Positions 49,401 to 61,539 of a stretch of 64,000 nucleotides of DNA are shown here, piece after piece. The stretch comes from Owenia fusiformis. Taxonomy: Eukaryota; Annelida; Polychaeta; Sabellida; Oweniidae. The stretch's first letter is position 1; each line of letters starts with the position of its first letter. Position numbers and translations under genes: made by a program. The notes under the pieces are model-generated. The model saw nothing but the letters and a program-made list of their open reading frames with translations, was not told the origin of the DNA and searched no databases. The DNA is taken from NCBI GenBank assembly GCA_903813345.2, contig CAIIXF020000012.1, positions 5,765,001 through 5,829,000 on the forward strand, in the 5' to 3' direction.

Positions 49401-52400
49401 CTTGATCTTACAATGTGACTTTGACCTTGCCCTATGTTCTTGATCTTACAATGTGACTTTGACCTTGCCCTATGTTCTTGATCTTACAATGTGACTTTGA
49501 CCTTGCACTATGTTCTTGACCTTACAATGTGACCCCGAGTCCTGACCTTGGCCTCTGACTTTGATCTTACAGTGTGACATTGACCGTGACCTTTGACTGT
49601 GACCTTGACTTTTCCTTTAGTCATTGGCCTTTGCTGTAATGAGAACGCTAACAAATTTTGAGACTTTGACCACATACAACCACGTTGACAGTATTTCGTG
49701 GGCATTAAATTAAAAAAATAGATAGTGCATTGACATCCAAAAGACCTTGCAACAATCAATTAAACATTATTCGTAGACTCGGTATTCCACATTTTCTGAG
49801 GGGTAAATTCAAAAAACTTGGAAAACATGTATATGAAACAGCTTTGCATATTCTTCCTTTGTACATTCTTGCTTTGCATAACCTATTATTTGTTAATTGT
49901 TCTAGGATTGTGCGTGTTTTAATATTAAATATTATATAAATACATACGACTGGACAGCTCCACCAAATCCAAAGCCCACTATCCCTCTTAGTATGAGAAT
50001 CCAAATATAGGTGGGGCTAAGTGCAGTAAGTATTCCAAAGTAGAACATCAATGATGCACAAATTCCCAAAACCTGAAAATGAGTATTTATGAACATTATT
50101 TATGTTTCAGGGTTAGTATGAGGGATGTTCAATAAATAATGCCTCTTTTATCCTAAAATTGTCAAATTAAGCTGTTTTAATCCAAATTTTGCTAAATATG
50201 AATAATAATGGGGCACATCTTCCTTTTTAGGATAATTTTTAGAAATACTGGACTTCATTTGGATTATTTTGAATTTCAGTGCATTGAGAAATAAGTTTAC
50301 CAGAGGTTGTTCCAAACTACTGTATTGTTATGTCAAATTTTGCTAATGAGTTATTGAGCTCTGCATTTAGAGTATGCTGCTAATATTCTTAGGGATGGTC
50401 TTCATCTCAATTTTTTTCGAAAATCAAACTTCAATGTATGGGGTTACTTCGTCATTGGGCTATTTAGACATTGGCTTATAATTTCAATCTACACAGTCCA
50501 TCATGTTTGTTTCTTGAAAGACCTTAGTCATGGATGGCCAATTTACTCAAAATTTGAATTATTGGCCATGGTTGAAATAACCCCATGGTCAAAGTGGCCC
50601 CAGGATGAATTAACACCAGATGTAAATGTTTGACTGGAGACCCCTTATTTTTCATTTAGTCTTATAAATCAGCATAAACCCCTCCTCCTAATAAAGTTAA
50701 TGTCGTTCTTCCTCAACACTTGACAATAAGACACCATCTCTTGAAATACTTATTCAAAACGAACTAACCGGCAAACGACCATACGTGTCTGACCAGCTGC
50801 CATAGATAGGAGACCCTATGAACATCCCAACAAACACAATCTATAAATAAAAAGAAAGAAATAATATATACAAATATACATATAAGTTATCGACATATTT
50901 AATATGTGTACATGTTCTACCAAGGGTTTTCTCCCGTGGGTTAAAATTCTCATTTTCAAAATTTACCAAATACTGATCAAAATACTAAATAACCTGTATA
51001 TCCAATCACCTCTCTAATCCAAACACCTCTAAATCTGAACACTTTTTCTCAGTCAAAATTATTTTATCCACCATTGATTCAAATGTTAAAAAACTTGAAA
51101 TGAACATGTTTAGCTAGTCCCTGTGACATTCGGATTATATAGTTTTTACTGTGTGGAATTTTTAGCTTTAGTAAGTGCGTTTTCAAGTTGGGGCAACTAC
51201 GAGGCCCGATCAGAAAGTAAGTAACCAACTGCTCTCATTTTTTCATACTTCTTTCAATCACATTGAAATTTTCACAGATGATGTAGAAAATATTAACATA
51301 TTAAATAAGGCCAAGGACAATGGGTTAGTGTCAATGCCATTGTTATGGCTGTTGCTATGGTGATGATTGTTTTGGGTAGGCGGGGAACCCTTTTGTAAGC
51401 GGCTTTGGAAGATGGTTTGTAGAGTTTTTTACATGCTTTATTCCTCCAAGTGACCTGACATTTTTTTTATGCAAGACTGAATAATTTGTTTTATGTATTA
51501 TGACAATGGTAACTACGCTCCATTGTCACATTTATAAGTCACCGACACAAAGATATCAAGGGTATATCTGTCATAATGATGGTCATGATTCAGTCACAGT
51601 TTCAATCCAGTCAAATGTTGTTGAAGGGGGATTTTACTGGCATGATGACAATGGTCCACCTCCACAGAGCCAACATTACCGCAGATACAGTTGATTAAGC
51701 CTTATTCCATGGCCACACAACTACCCCAGGCTCACTATTCCCCAGACCTGGCCCCAGGTGACTTAATTCTTTCCCAATGCAAAGATGTTTCTACGGAGAG
51801 TCCATTTGTTGACAGCAATAAGGCCATCATTAAGCTTTCAATGGCAGTTTACAGTCATTGAATGGTGTCATGTTGCACTTCTTTACGGACGTAGTGAAAC
51901 ATTGCCTCAATGGCATTGACTTTGGTGGCGATTAATTTGAAGAACTATGTGTTAAACTTAAAATGTAGTCTCACATTTAAATTTGATATATTTGGCGGTA
52001 TTACAACATCTAGAAAAACTCTATAAATGATCTTCAAGCGCAACTTTAAACAGGGTGCCCCGCCTACCCAAAACAATTGTCACCATAGCAACAGCAATAA
52101 CAATGGAATTGACGCTAACCCATTGTCCTTGGTGTTCTTTAATAGGTTAATATTTTCTACATCATGTGTGAAAATTTCAATGTGATTGGATAAAGTATGA
52201 AGAAATGAGAGCGGTTGGTTACTTACTTTCTGATCGGGCCGCGTATTTTCCAAATTCTAATTTTGAGCGGTAGCAACTTGCTTCAATACCCAAGGCAGAT
52301 TCCTCAGATCTAGAACCTACCAATGGTGAGTCCCTGTGAGTAATACTTACTGTTGTGAGTAAGGCGACTTGCCATTCTTCCAGTTGCCATTCACATCTTA

Positions 52401-55400
52401 TAACGGGGGAGAGAACAGCTAGGAGAAGCATCTCAAATGCATCACACGCCTACAATTCAATAACATACAGTTTATACCTTAAAACATTTTGGCTTTAGTT
52501 TTTTCATCTTTAGCTAGAATTACAAACATCTTGCCTTGCTCAATGCTCACCTAGACCAAAAATAAAAGGATCAAAATCACACCCATATTTGCTTATAACC
52601 ATTAAGGGACCAAATACGACTTTCTATGACTTTTTATGACTTTTGAATCTCCCGCCTCTAACTTTGTGTTCCCGGGAACCCCGCCCCCTTATACTTTCAG
52701 ATTTTGTTTTTTGTCCATTGTAGTTTGCGCATGCGTTAGAACATCATCATATGCTTTACTATGATGAGTCAACCTAGTATTGACTTGGTGCCCTAAGTGA
52801 CTGAGCCTAGCATTAGCCTCTGAATAGGACAAATAAATATATACACCAAAGGTAGCTGGCATGGCCTTTTATACGAGCTGCATTATGAAATGAATGTCAG
52901 TACTCGTAAAGTCATAGAATTCAGTGAATGCCATTTTGACGGGTAGCTGGAATTTGATGGATCATATTCTCAGTGTTCTGATTGGATAAGGCATGATAAC
53001 AGGATTATCGCTAACTCAAAGATTATAGACGAAGCTCTCTTTTAAGTGAAGAAATCAAAGTACTGGTAAGCGCAAGACTTACACTATACATGCCGCACAT
53101 GAAGATCAACTTCCATTGAAATACTCCAAAGCCGATACATTCCACGGCATCCTCAACGGTATACTCGTAACTCTTCGCTACCTCTTCTCTGTCTCTTTCA
53201 AATTTGACATCACGGAGTCTGATGTCACGACTGGTTGTCCCATTTTGGGAAGCGTCATCAGCCTCCGCCTCCCCAGTCCCATAATCTGAAATCATGAAAA
53301 TGGGTTATAAGAATAGACATATATAATACATCTTTAATTTTCCAAACAGGGTGGGATAAGCAAAGGTCAGTGAGAAATAACAATGAATTTTACAACAAAT
53401 CAGTTGATAATTTCATTTATTTATTTTCAATTATTTATATATAATTAATATGTAATTCTTACTTCAGGATTATACGTTTTGTGTCTCAGATAGATTATTT
53501 GAAACTTACAAAAAGGTTTTGCCACTCAGTCCAGTAGCTTTTCATTGGCCCTTAAAATTGTGGTATACCACGCCACCTATCACCAATGAAATGATCAGGC
53601 CTGGTAAAACTACCAGAGTGAATGGCAAAATGTCTCAGTAAATTCAAATAACCTATTTACTTAGACAGAAAGAATCAAAAGCTATGAAGACTCTTAATCT
53701 AGAAAATTAAATATATAATGAGAAAGATGACTTCAAACTATTTCAATAGAAAATCAATAGATTAGTTAAATCTTCATTTTTACATTTAAAGTTATTGCAT
53801 ACATGTAGACTGATTCAATATCAATTTTTGTAAACACAATGTAATAAAACATTATTCTATATGTTGCTATGGTAACAATAGATAGAAATCAATACTATAT
53901 CTAGTAGAAGATACAATAACATGAAGAAAAAATACAATATTGAAAATTCACAACTGGTGGCTGTAAGGAATAATGTGATCTATTGCTCTAACTGACACAT
54001 GAGGCCTGGGAATAAGATGTAACATGTTTAAATATTCCCCATATGGTGGTACTGAGTAGTATATTGTTTGTACAGTGAAACAGGCCCGTAGCCAGGATTT
54101 GCCAAGGGGGTTCACTTTTTGAAAAATTCCAGGGGGTTCCCTGAGTGACAATTTTGGTCCAAAAATGGCCAAAATCACTTAAAAAGTGCTCAGAATGGTG
54201 AAAAACTGCATGATTTTGAACAATTTTTTTGGCCAGGGAGGTTTGCTCGAACCCATCAAACCCCCCTGGCTACGGGCCTGGTGAAACCTGTATATCCAAA
54301 CACCTCTCAATGTGAGCACTTTGTCTCAAGCTCATATCTTCCATTGACTCATACATTTAAAAAAAAACGTAAAATGTGAAGACCTGCAAATCCAACCATT
54401 TAATTTTTGGCCTATCACAGTTGCATTCAGATTAGACAGATCTTAATGTATATAAATTATTTAACTACAGTAACACATGAATAGGACAAGTATAAAGCTA
54501 AAGATGATAGATTTAACACAAAAAAACACAATTCTTAAAGAAATCGACAACATGTACATGATTCCAAGGCCTCAGGCTTGAATGATCACAAGTAATAAAT
54601 AGAAAATAGATAAAAACACGAACAATCATGCAATTCTTATATGACGATGAAAAAAGTGCAGTAAAAATATTCTCAGTTATACATGATAGATTATTTGAAT
54701 ATTATAAGAAAGGTATATGACAAAAATATTAAAACAACATCTGATACACATATAAATCTATAACAATATCAAAGATAAAATCCATGTCCTGATCATACCA
54801 TGAACTTCTCGTGGTATCGTAAATAATCGTCCAAACAAAAAATCTTTAGGAGAGTTGTGTTACAAGTACCATATGGAAGCTTGTGGTGTGTTCAGGGGAT
54901 GGGTAATACCAATAAATACAATGAATGAAATTCATTAGGCTGAGTAGACAAAATACATATACTGCTAAAGTGCTGTGTAATACTGTATAGTTGAAGCATG
55001 CTTTTCGTTCGTAAATGCATAGATCCAACATCCAAATCTATATGGCCAACTGCACTTTAAAAATAGATGGCCAAACGTTTCATATAATACCAAACAAGGA
55101 TGCATGAATTTTAAAAATACAGTGAGTCACTTATTGAACCTCTTGAATACCCAGAATGATGGATATCTGTCACAAATAAAATCTATTTGGGACCCAGAGC
55201 GACAGATATATCTGTCACAGACTTTTTTACTAAAACTGCTATTATTTGGGCAATTTTCATCCAAATTTCACAAATTATGTTTTAAAATGAATGTACTGGG
55301 TCTATGTTTACTATTCTTATGAAATCAAACATCAACTATTGTGTTTTTTATGTAAATATCCACAAAACTGGCAAAAAATGAAAAATGCTCTGGTTTTAAA

Positions 55401-58400
55401 CCCTTTTTAGAGGCTGGTATTCAAGAGGTTAACAACATGTGGCTATGCAAGTGAATTTAAAAAGTGACATTTGCATGCATGTATTGTATCATATCCTGTG
55501 CAGTAAAAGTTAAACAGAAATAAGTTTGATATAAAAAGTAAAATTTGGATGCTATTGTTTCAGGATCTATTCATCTATTTGTTTCTACAATGAGTTATTT
55601 TTTCCTACCCGCATCAGTGTTCAAGTCCATTCGATCTACAATCATCAGTTACTAAATCAAGCTCGAAGCCTATATGAAGTCTCATTTAAACTTATTTTAA
55701 GGATGTTGTCTAAAATGTCTACAGTTGTAAAATAAAAGTTAATTTACTATGGGAGGAGGTAAATTTTCATTCTTGAATAATTTTGATTTTTTGAAAGTTT
55801 CAAGTGAAATGAGGTTAAACCATAATAAGATTAACCTTTACCCAATCAAGCTCTAAGCCCACATGAGGTCTCATTTAAACCTATTTTAAGGATGGTGTCT
55901 AAACGTCTACTGTAGGAGAATAACAGTTAATTTTTTGATATGGGGGTGGGGTAAATTTCCATTCTTGAATTTCAAATGACTGTTGATTGAATTCTTGAAA
56001 AATTCACAAGTGAAAGCACACATTTCAAATAAGGGAGGAAAGGGGGGGGGGATTAACCATGATAAAAATCAACTTCCTTTTCTCTATATAACTACTGCTG
56101 ACATTTAAAGGCATCATCGCTTATTATATTATTGACAACCTTACAAAACCCAAACTGTTATTACATTGTATAAGCTTTTATATGGTTTGAAGAAGCCATC
56201 AGGGACATATGAAGTATGGCATTCAAAAATATAACATTTTATTGTGCCTCCTTTTAGGTATCAACATACAAAATCAAAGGTCTCGATCAAGAGTGTCTAT
56301 TTATCCTTATGCCCAACATACACCAATGGGGCAAAGTCCGTTCGTGCCCCATGAAAGTCCCTCCATGTCCAGTAAAAGTCCCACCATGCCCCTTAAAAGT
56401 CCCGCCATACCCCATAAAAGTACCACCAAGTCCCATTTATCCCCTGAGGTTCAAAGGTTCCATATAATGTAGATTTTATGGATACCCCATGCTAGGCATA
56501 GGCATGTTAATTCCTTCTATAGGATCTCATAGGACTGTATACATCAAATAAAGGCCCACTGATTCCCATTGGACTACATGGGGCAAAAAAGTCCCTCAGA
56601 ACCTCAACAGGACCATGCAATGTTAAGTCACAATGTAGCATGCAATCCCATTGTTGCATGTTGGCATATGTCCTCTTAGTAGGTGCTCCTGCTATTCTCT
56701 AATATTATCTGATTATCTGTTCATTTAATCATTCTCTGAATTAAAATATCATGTATTTGGGTGTTTATGCCTTAACTTTTGATATTACTTGTTGGGGGAG
56801 TATTACAAAGAATGACAATCCGAAGCGTAAATTTCTTATACAGTCAGCTGTGAACCACACTATCGTTTCACATAAATGCCTATGTTTACTGAATTTAATG
56901 ATAAAAAAAAGAACTAGAAAATGGCAATACATTCACTTTTGTTGTGTTAAATACATTGCTACTCCATTCATGAATATCATTAATTGTAAATGTCATGAAT
57001 AAAAAACATGTTGCCATTTTAACTACTGTATCTTCATATAAAAGAAATGTATCTTGACAACAAATGCGTGCCTTACTTTCGAATGTTTATATCCCTTAAA
57101 TACATAGACAGAATTCCCACTTCGTGATCGTGAATAAACTAAAACTGAACGCTTTGGTTTATAATATATTTAGAGGAACTGGTATACACACATGATGTTT
57201 TTAATCTTGAAAAGGTCAGAAATTTCAATCCACAAGTTTTATCATACTATATTGATTAAGAATTAGTTGTTTGTAATCACGCATGTCGAACTACTGGGGG
57301 GATATCGAAATGAACTTCTCCCACAAAACCATTTGAATTTTAAACCTACCAGGTGTTTGCAAAATGTTGGAATAATTAAACAATCACTAAACAGTAATAT
57401 TATGTTCAAGTTGTAAGTTATACTTAATAAGCAAAAAGATGTCATGGCTCAAAAAGCTGAATATTAACTGCCATCTCAAACAGCATTTTTAGGACTAAAT
57501 GAAATAACATCACACCGGAATAGCCTGACAACGGTAAAGTCAGATACCCTTGTCACAAATGGCGGACATAACCGTCGTTTCAACTGTATAATCACTTGGT
57601 CCTCATTTCATGGGATTTTATCGTCGCTAACTCTGTGCATGTATTAAGCTATTGTGATAATGTATCATATGAAATCCCATTTTCGATTAAATTGGGTCGT
57701 GAATCGCCACAATAAGCGTCTTCGATATTGTCAATGACAACGGAATCTGAATTTAAGTAATTTAGAAAGACAACGGCATATGGTAATTACAGTGTCCGTT
57801 GTCCCGTATCTCATTTTGATTGGTTAAATTAAATACTTTATTTCAATGGTAGAACATTATCAACTGTACAATGAGTAATAAGACACTTTGATTGATTGTT
57901 AATCCAAAGGAATTTAGTCTAGGTGCTCTATTAAACATAGTTCATGAAAATCTAATTGAAGCAACAGTTATGTCCGCCGTTTGTGACAATGGTGTCTGAC
58001 TTTACCGTTGTCAGACTATTCCGGGGTGAACATGGGACTCTCATTATGAAGTAATTTGAATTTCCGGCACAATATATGTAATTAACTTAAAAGCATCCCA
58101 TGTTTGTTATACAAAGCGGGGGGGCTGTTTCTCAAAAGTATCAAAGAACAAGATTCCTATTTTCATTACAGTGGCAATATAATACAAGGCATTAACATGA
58201 CAAAATGTCACCACCTAAAACAATTTGGTCAATTTAAAGCAAGTTGGAAAATACCTTTTGACCTTAAGAAGGACCTCTGAGAACATGTAGATGATTTTGA
58301 AAAAAAAATTAGTCAATTTGAAGCAAGTTGAAAAAAGACCTTTTTGACCTTGAGAAGGTCATTGAAGGTCAAAGGTCAAATCTAAAGTCACATTTGAACT

Positions 58401-61400
58401 TCTGAGAACTTGTTAAGTCAAATTTGAACTTCTGAAAAGATGTAGATGATTTTGAAAAAAAAATTTAGTCAATTTGAAGCAAGTTGAAAACAGACCTTTT
58501 TGACCTTTTTTGACCTTGAGAAGGTCATTAAAGGTCAAATGTCAAATCTAAAGTCAGATTTGAATTTCTGAGAACATGTAGATGATTTTTTGAAAAAAAA
58601 ATTTAGTCAATTTGAAGCAAGATGAAAAAATACCTTTTTGACCTGTTTGACATTGAGATGGTCATTGAAGGTCAAATGTCAAATCTAAAGTCAAATCTAA
58701 AGTCAGATTTGAATTTCTGAGAACACGTAGATGATTTTGAAAAAAACTTTTTAGTCAATTTGAAGCAAGTTGAAAACAGACCTTTTTGACCTTTTTTGAC
58801 CTTGAGAAGGTCATTGAAGGTCTAATGTCAAATCTTAAGTCAGATTTGAATTTCTGAGAACACGTATATGATTTTGAAAAAAAATTTAGTCAATTTGAAG
58901 CAAGTTGAAAACAGACCTTTTTGACCTTGAGAAGGTCATTGAAGGTCAAATGTCAAATCTAAAGTCAGATTTGAAGGTCAAATGTCAAATCTAAAGTCAA
59001 ATCTAAAGTCAGATTTGAATTTCTGAGAACGTGTAGATGATTTTGAAAAAAAATTTAGTCAATGTGAAGCAAGTTGAAAAAAGACCTTTTTGACCTTGAG
59101 AAGGTCATTGAAGGTCAAATGTCAAATCTAAAGTCAGATTTGAACTTCTGAGAACATGTAGATGATTTAGAAAAAAATTGAAGTCAGTCTAAACAGTATT
59201 TGTTAAGTTATAGGAAGTTGTAAGAAATTGTTACAGACGCCAACCTCCAATTCGCCGGACGCCGTCGCAAAAAAATGGAGACCATAACAATATGTCACCA
59301 CTTTTGGTGGTGACATAATAAAACACAACTGAATTCTACAAATCGTGAATCATAATATTTTCAAGATACAAGCCCCAGGCAAACGATCGCTGTGATACAA
59401 CACCATATATAGCATGATTGTGAGATTGTATACTGGTGTTTCTCGCTAATGCACCCATTTGTGCATTGGCACTTTAAAAGAGGGGATTTTACTTTTAGAT
59501 GTACCCCTCTTTCAAATAAATGCCCATGGGCAAATTAATGAGAAACTCTGATATTGATAAATTCTTACGTTCTTCATCAAGAAGTAGACCAACAGTTTCA
59601 TCCTCTGATAAACTGGCATCTGCATAATCTTTATTGAGAAATTATTTCAAAGATAATTTAACCGGAATATGATTTTAAAATATTCAATGGCCATAGATAC
59701 TGTAGCTGAGGAGGCAAGTGAAGCACCAAGAGAGGACAATACCCAGAATTCATGGATGAACAAATTTCAATGTAAAGGATACCTCTAGAGAAGAGTTCAT
59801 CCATGAATTCTGGGAGTATTTCCTCCTCTTTGAGGCACCTTACCAACAATTTACAGTAAAATTAATTTTTAAATATTTTGTTTCACTTTTAATAAATAAT
59901 GTCAATAGAGGTGTTATATATTAGTTGCTCTTATATATAAGTTAAGGTCTCTCTTACTTATTTAAATTTGCCTTGCATATTTGTTGATGATTGATCATCC
60001 TAACAATCTAAGATACTATTCAAAAAAACATTCCCAATCATTTTAATACAATCACATCAGGTCAAATAAATTTTGAGGCTTGAAAGAAGAAAGAGATACC
60101 TATGCCATGGTTTATCATGTCATTCCCAATGGTTTAATACAAATCCATGCAGATCAAAAACATTCACTTGTCATCTACATGTTTGAGGGTTGTTCAATAA
60201 AAACTGATACAAACACCCTCACTTCCATGTTAACCCTCATTCAAGGTGAGATACTCAGAGATTGAAAACAATATGTATGTTAAACAGGCCCGTAAGACAC
60301 TTTTTTCCAAGGGGGTGCGGTTTTTAATAAAGAGAAAATAAAATTGTCATTTTTTCCGTCTAAATCAAATCGCGTAAGTAAGAGGGGGGTCAATTACAAT
60401 ATGTGCTTTTCAAGTTACAGTAAATTGATTATATATGGATGAAGATACTACATTTGTATCAATATTTATTGAACAAATCTTGTGTACTCTTGAGTACATT
60501 AGCCTTACTATAGACATATCTCCAATTACTAATAACTATAAATGGATTCTCTGTGTATATCAATTTGAAAACCAATCAGCCTGATTGCTATATCAACACT
60601 TGACTAGTGAAGTTCACTTTTTTAGATATGGCATCATAATTTTTATTCCACAGACACGAATATAATTTTTGAAAAATGGAACTGAAAGATTGGGATGTGC
60701 TTTTTGGCAGCCTCCTCTTCAAGAACCTCAAATCTATTCGTTGGTCTAATTGACCCCGGCATAAATAAAGGTTATTTATTGGGAGGGATTGAATAAGGGT
60801 TTTATTCCAAGGGAAAATACGATTTTTTCAAAGAAACAGGAGGGCCAGAGGGAAAAATCATATTATGAGGAATAAATCTATAGTCTTGCACTGAGATCCT
60901 GTTTATTTTCCTTTATCCCCTTTCTCCTTATAATATATTAAGTAAAGTTTATATTCTTTTAACATGCTACATGTTTTAAATATTTTCTCGTCCATCACCA
61001 TGACAACATGTATGCACAAATATATTCTAGACTGTGTAATAAAAAATATTATTAATAATACATATTATAAAGACCCCCACCCCCTATCTAGAGAATGAAT
61101 ATGGAGAAACATACAACGATTTGCATGTTTAAATATACTCTAAATTGTGTAATAACTGTATTGTACTAAAGCTTTTAGTAAACTCATTAGTATCATATAA
61201 GTAATTAATATATTCACTATGCTTTAATTCTCAAAAGTGCAAAATGTTTTTCCAATCTAGATTACATTGATTAAACAAAATAGTAATAAAGTACTAAACA
61301 CACATTCCAATAATCTTGTTGAGTATGCAATTATAGAGATACACATTCCAATAATATTGTTTAGTATGCAATTATATAGATATGCATTCCAATAATCTTG

Positions 61401-61539
61401 CAGTAATCTTAAGTATGCAACAGTTACATATATAGACCATTACCAAGAAACAGATGCTATTGCTATAGATAATTTATCATATTAGTAACATACCTTTTTT
61501 CTTCTCTAATAACTCTGATTTATCTGATGAGGTTGCCAT
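43427..61539 (-). CDS. SVOP: SVOP-like major facilitator transporter, 14 exons, about 547 aa
   Basis: Exons in gene order: 61539-61494, 59628-59569, 53285-53083, 52449-52351, 50840-50769, 50072-49948, 48711-48648, 48041-47916, 47334-47179, 46949-46799, 45698-45600, 44891-44698, 44022-43933, 43585-43427. All phases fit. The ATG lies in CACCATGG. The protein has an acidic cytosolic N-terminus, then [17 protein letters not shown] (residues about 78-94) as in SVOP and SV2 proteins, and twelve predicted membrane segments. SDTYGR near 153 and DWIGRKR near 410 are the two MFS loop motifs; LPIETK near the end is the family C-terminal mark. It probably carries an organic ion or metabolite across a vesicle or plasma membrane; the substrate of SVOP is not established. 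The last exon is read through to TAA at 43429-43427. CTG|GTATGT at 43472 could instead be a donor to an unseen exon. The exon 9 donor (GTGCTA) is weak. SVOP versus SVOPL is unresolved. Confidence 0.85.
45680..45870. repeat. About 95-bp tandem duplication at the SVOP-like exon 11 acceptor
   Basis: CTGGTGGAATCACATCAGCTGAA (exon start plus acceptor, seen from the plus strand) and about 70 bp of intron recur at 45775 with a few changes. The second copy keeps an acceptor-like CAG in the minus direction. Confidence 0.75.
45970..46177. mobile_element. CAGGCCCGTAGCC MITE, copy 3 (208 bp)
   Basis: It starts CAGGCCCTGGCCCGTAGCC, with a four-base insertion relative to the family, and ends CTACGGGCCTG. 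TATAA lies at 45965-45969 and 46178-46182. Confidence 0.85.
46218..46682. mobile_element. 465-bp hAT-type MITE with CGATGCATCGATG motifs
   Basis: The ends TAGTGTTGTCGCGAT and CTCGACAACACTA form a TIR typical of hAT elements. ATCGATG or CATCGATG occurs about eight times in two blocks near the ends. I could not find a clear 8-bp target duplication. Confidence 0.6.
47716..47915. repeat. About 100-bp tandem duplication at the SVOP-like exon 8 donor
   Basis: CCACCATTTTTGATTTTCCA and about 80 bp more occur twice, ending once in the real donor context (GACGAGTACTTAC on the plus strand) and once in a damaged one (GACGAGTCATTAC). Confidence 0.75.
48054..48232. mobile_element. Pogo/Tigger-like MITE, 179 bp
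   Basis: The left end CAGTAAAACTTGTAAAGTTG and the right end CACAGGTTTTACAG form inverted repeats, with GGAACAC motifs inside. It resembles Tigger ends (CAGTAAAACCTC). It sits 12 bp upstream of the SVOP-like exon 8 acceptor on the minus strand. Confidence 0.6.
48690..48830. repeat. Tandem copies of the SVOP-like exon 7 acceptor
   Basis: CTGCAAGGAGGGTGAAGCTGCA (start of exon 7 plus acceptor) is followed by two decayed copies with a period near 55 bp, each joined to GGTTGATTAA. Confidence 0.75.
48940..49610. repeat. Higher-order tandem array of TGACCTTGCCCTATGTTCTTGAT units
   Basis: A basic unit of about 38-40 bp (TGACTTTGACCTTGCCCTAT then GTTCTTGATCTTACAATG) is grouped into larger blocks of about 196 bp, marked by GAGTCCTGACC at 49144, 49340 and 49537. 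TGACCTT occurs more than 15 times. It lies in the intron between exons 6 and 7 of the SVOP-like gene. Confidence 0.85.
51200..52243 (+). mobile_element. Degraded mariner with about 230-bp terminal inverted repeats
   Basis: The ends start CGAGGCCCGATCAGAAAGTA and CGCGGCCCGATCAGAAAGTA (complement of the right end), flanked by TA at 51198-51199 and 52244-52245. The inverted arms stay similar for about 230 bp. Between them, [11 protein letters not shown] near 51735 matches the mariner HPPYSPDLAPSD motif, and HDDNGPPPQ near 51645 matches HDNAPPH. Stops and frameshifts make the transposase a pseudogene. It lies in the intron between SVOP-like exons 4 and 5. Confidence 0.85.
54081..54280. mobile_element. 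CAGGCCCGTAGCC MITE, copy 4 (200 bp)
   Basis: The ends are CAGGCCCGTAGCCAGGATTT and CCTGGCTACGGGCCTG, flanked by GTGAAA at 54075-54080 and 54281-54286. It is close in sequence to copy 2. Confidence 0.9.
55130..55436. mobile_element. About 300-bp MITE with GAACCTCTTGAATACC ends
   Basis: The left end TTGAACCTCTTGAATACC and right end GGTATTCAAGAGGTTAA are inverted repeats of about 16 bp. The right end abuts TTAA, which could point to a TTAA-targeting element, but the left flank is TTGA. Confidence 0.5.
55660..55990. repeat. Two tandem copies of about 180 bp
   Basis: AATCAAGCTCGAAGCCTATA at 55666 and AATCAAGCTCTAAGCCCACA at 55846 each start a copy that continues with TCTCATTTAAAC and TTCATTCTTGAAT. 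There is no coding signal. Confidence 0.7.
56340..56455. repeat. AAAAGTCCCACCATGCCCC minisatellite
   Basis: About five units of about 24 bp. The open frame 56209-56472 is produced by this repeat. Confidence 0.65.
57511..58028. mobile_element. 518-bp non-autonomous element, CAC ends, 5-bp AACAT duplication
   Basis: The left end CACACCGGAATAGCCTGACA and the right end (complement) CACCCCGGAATAGTCTGACA stay similar for about 62 bp. AACAT lies at 57506-57510 and 58029-58033. CAC-initial ends with a 5-bp duplication are the pattern of Transib and RAG-related transposons, but no transposase is present and the match is only structural. Confidence 0.75.
58205..59316. repeat. Repeat element with about seven 120-170-bp tandem units rich in AGGTCA
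   Basis: It is bounded by ATGTCACCACC and GGTGGTGACAT, as at 43295-43411. The interior holds about seven units beginning TTAGTCAATTTGAAGCAAGT, then TTTTTGACCTTGAGAAGGTC, then AAGTCAGATTTGAA and GTAGATGATTTTGAAAAAAA. It lies in the intron between SVOP-like exons 2 and 3. Confidence 0.8.
59725..59845. repeat. Inverted repeat beside the SVOP-like exon 2
   Basis: CCCAGAATTCATGGATGAAC (59740) and GTTCATCCATGAATTCTGGG (59796) are exact complements and lie about 36 bp apart. Similarity extends outward to GAGGAGGCA and TCCTCCTC. A hairpin MITE is likely. Confidence 0.65.
60285..60390. mobile_element. Decayed one-ended copy of the CAGGCCCGTA MITE
   Basis: CAGGCCCGTAAGACAC...CCAAGGGGGTGCGG matches the left end of the family. 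The right end is only hinted at by AGAGGGGGGTC near 60381. Confidence 0.4.

Noticed and set aside
56209-56472. 87-aa plus-strand frame with repeated KSP-type motifs
   Set aside because: Generated by the AAAAGTCCC minisatellite; no start context, splice partner or domain.
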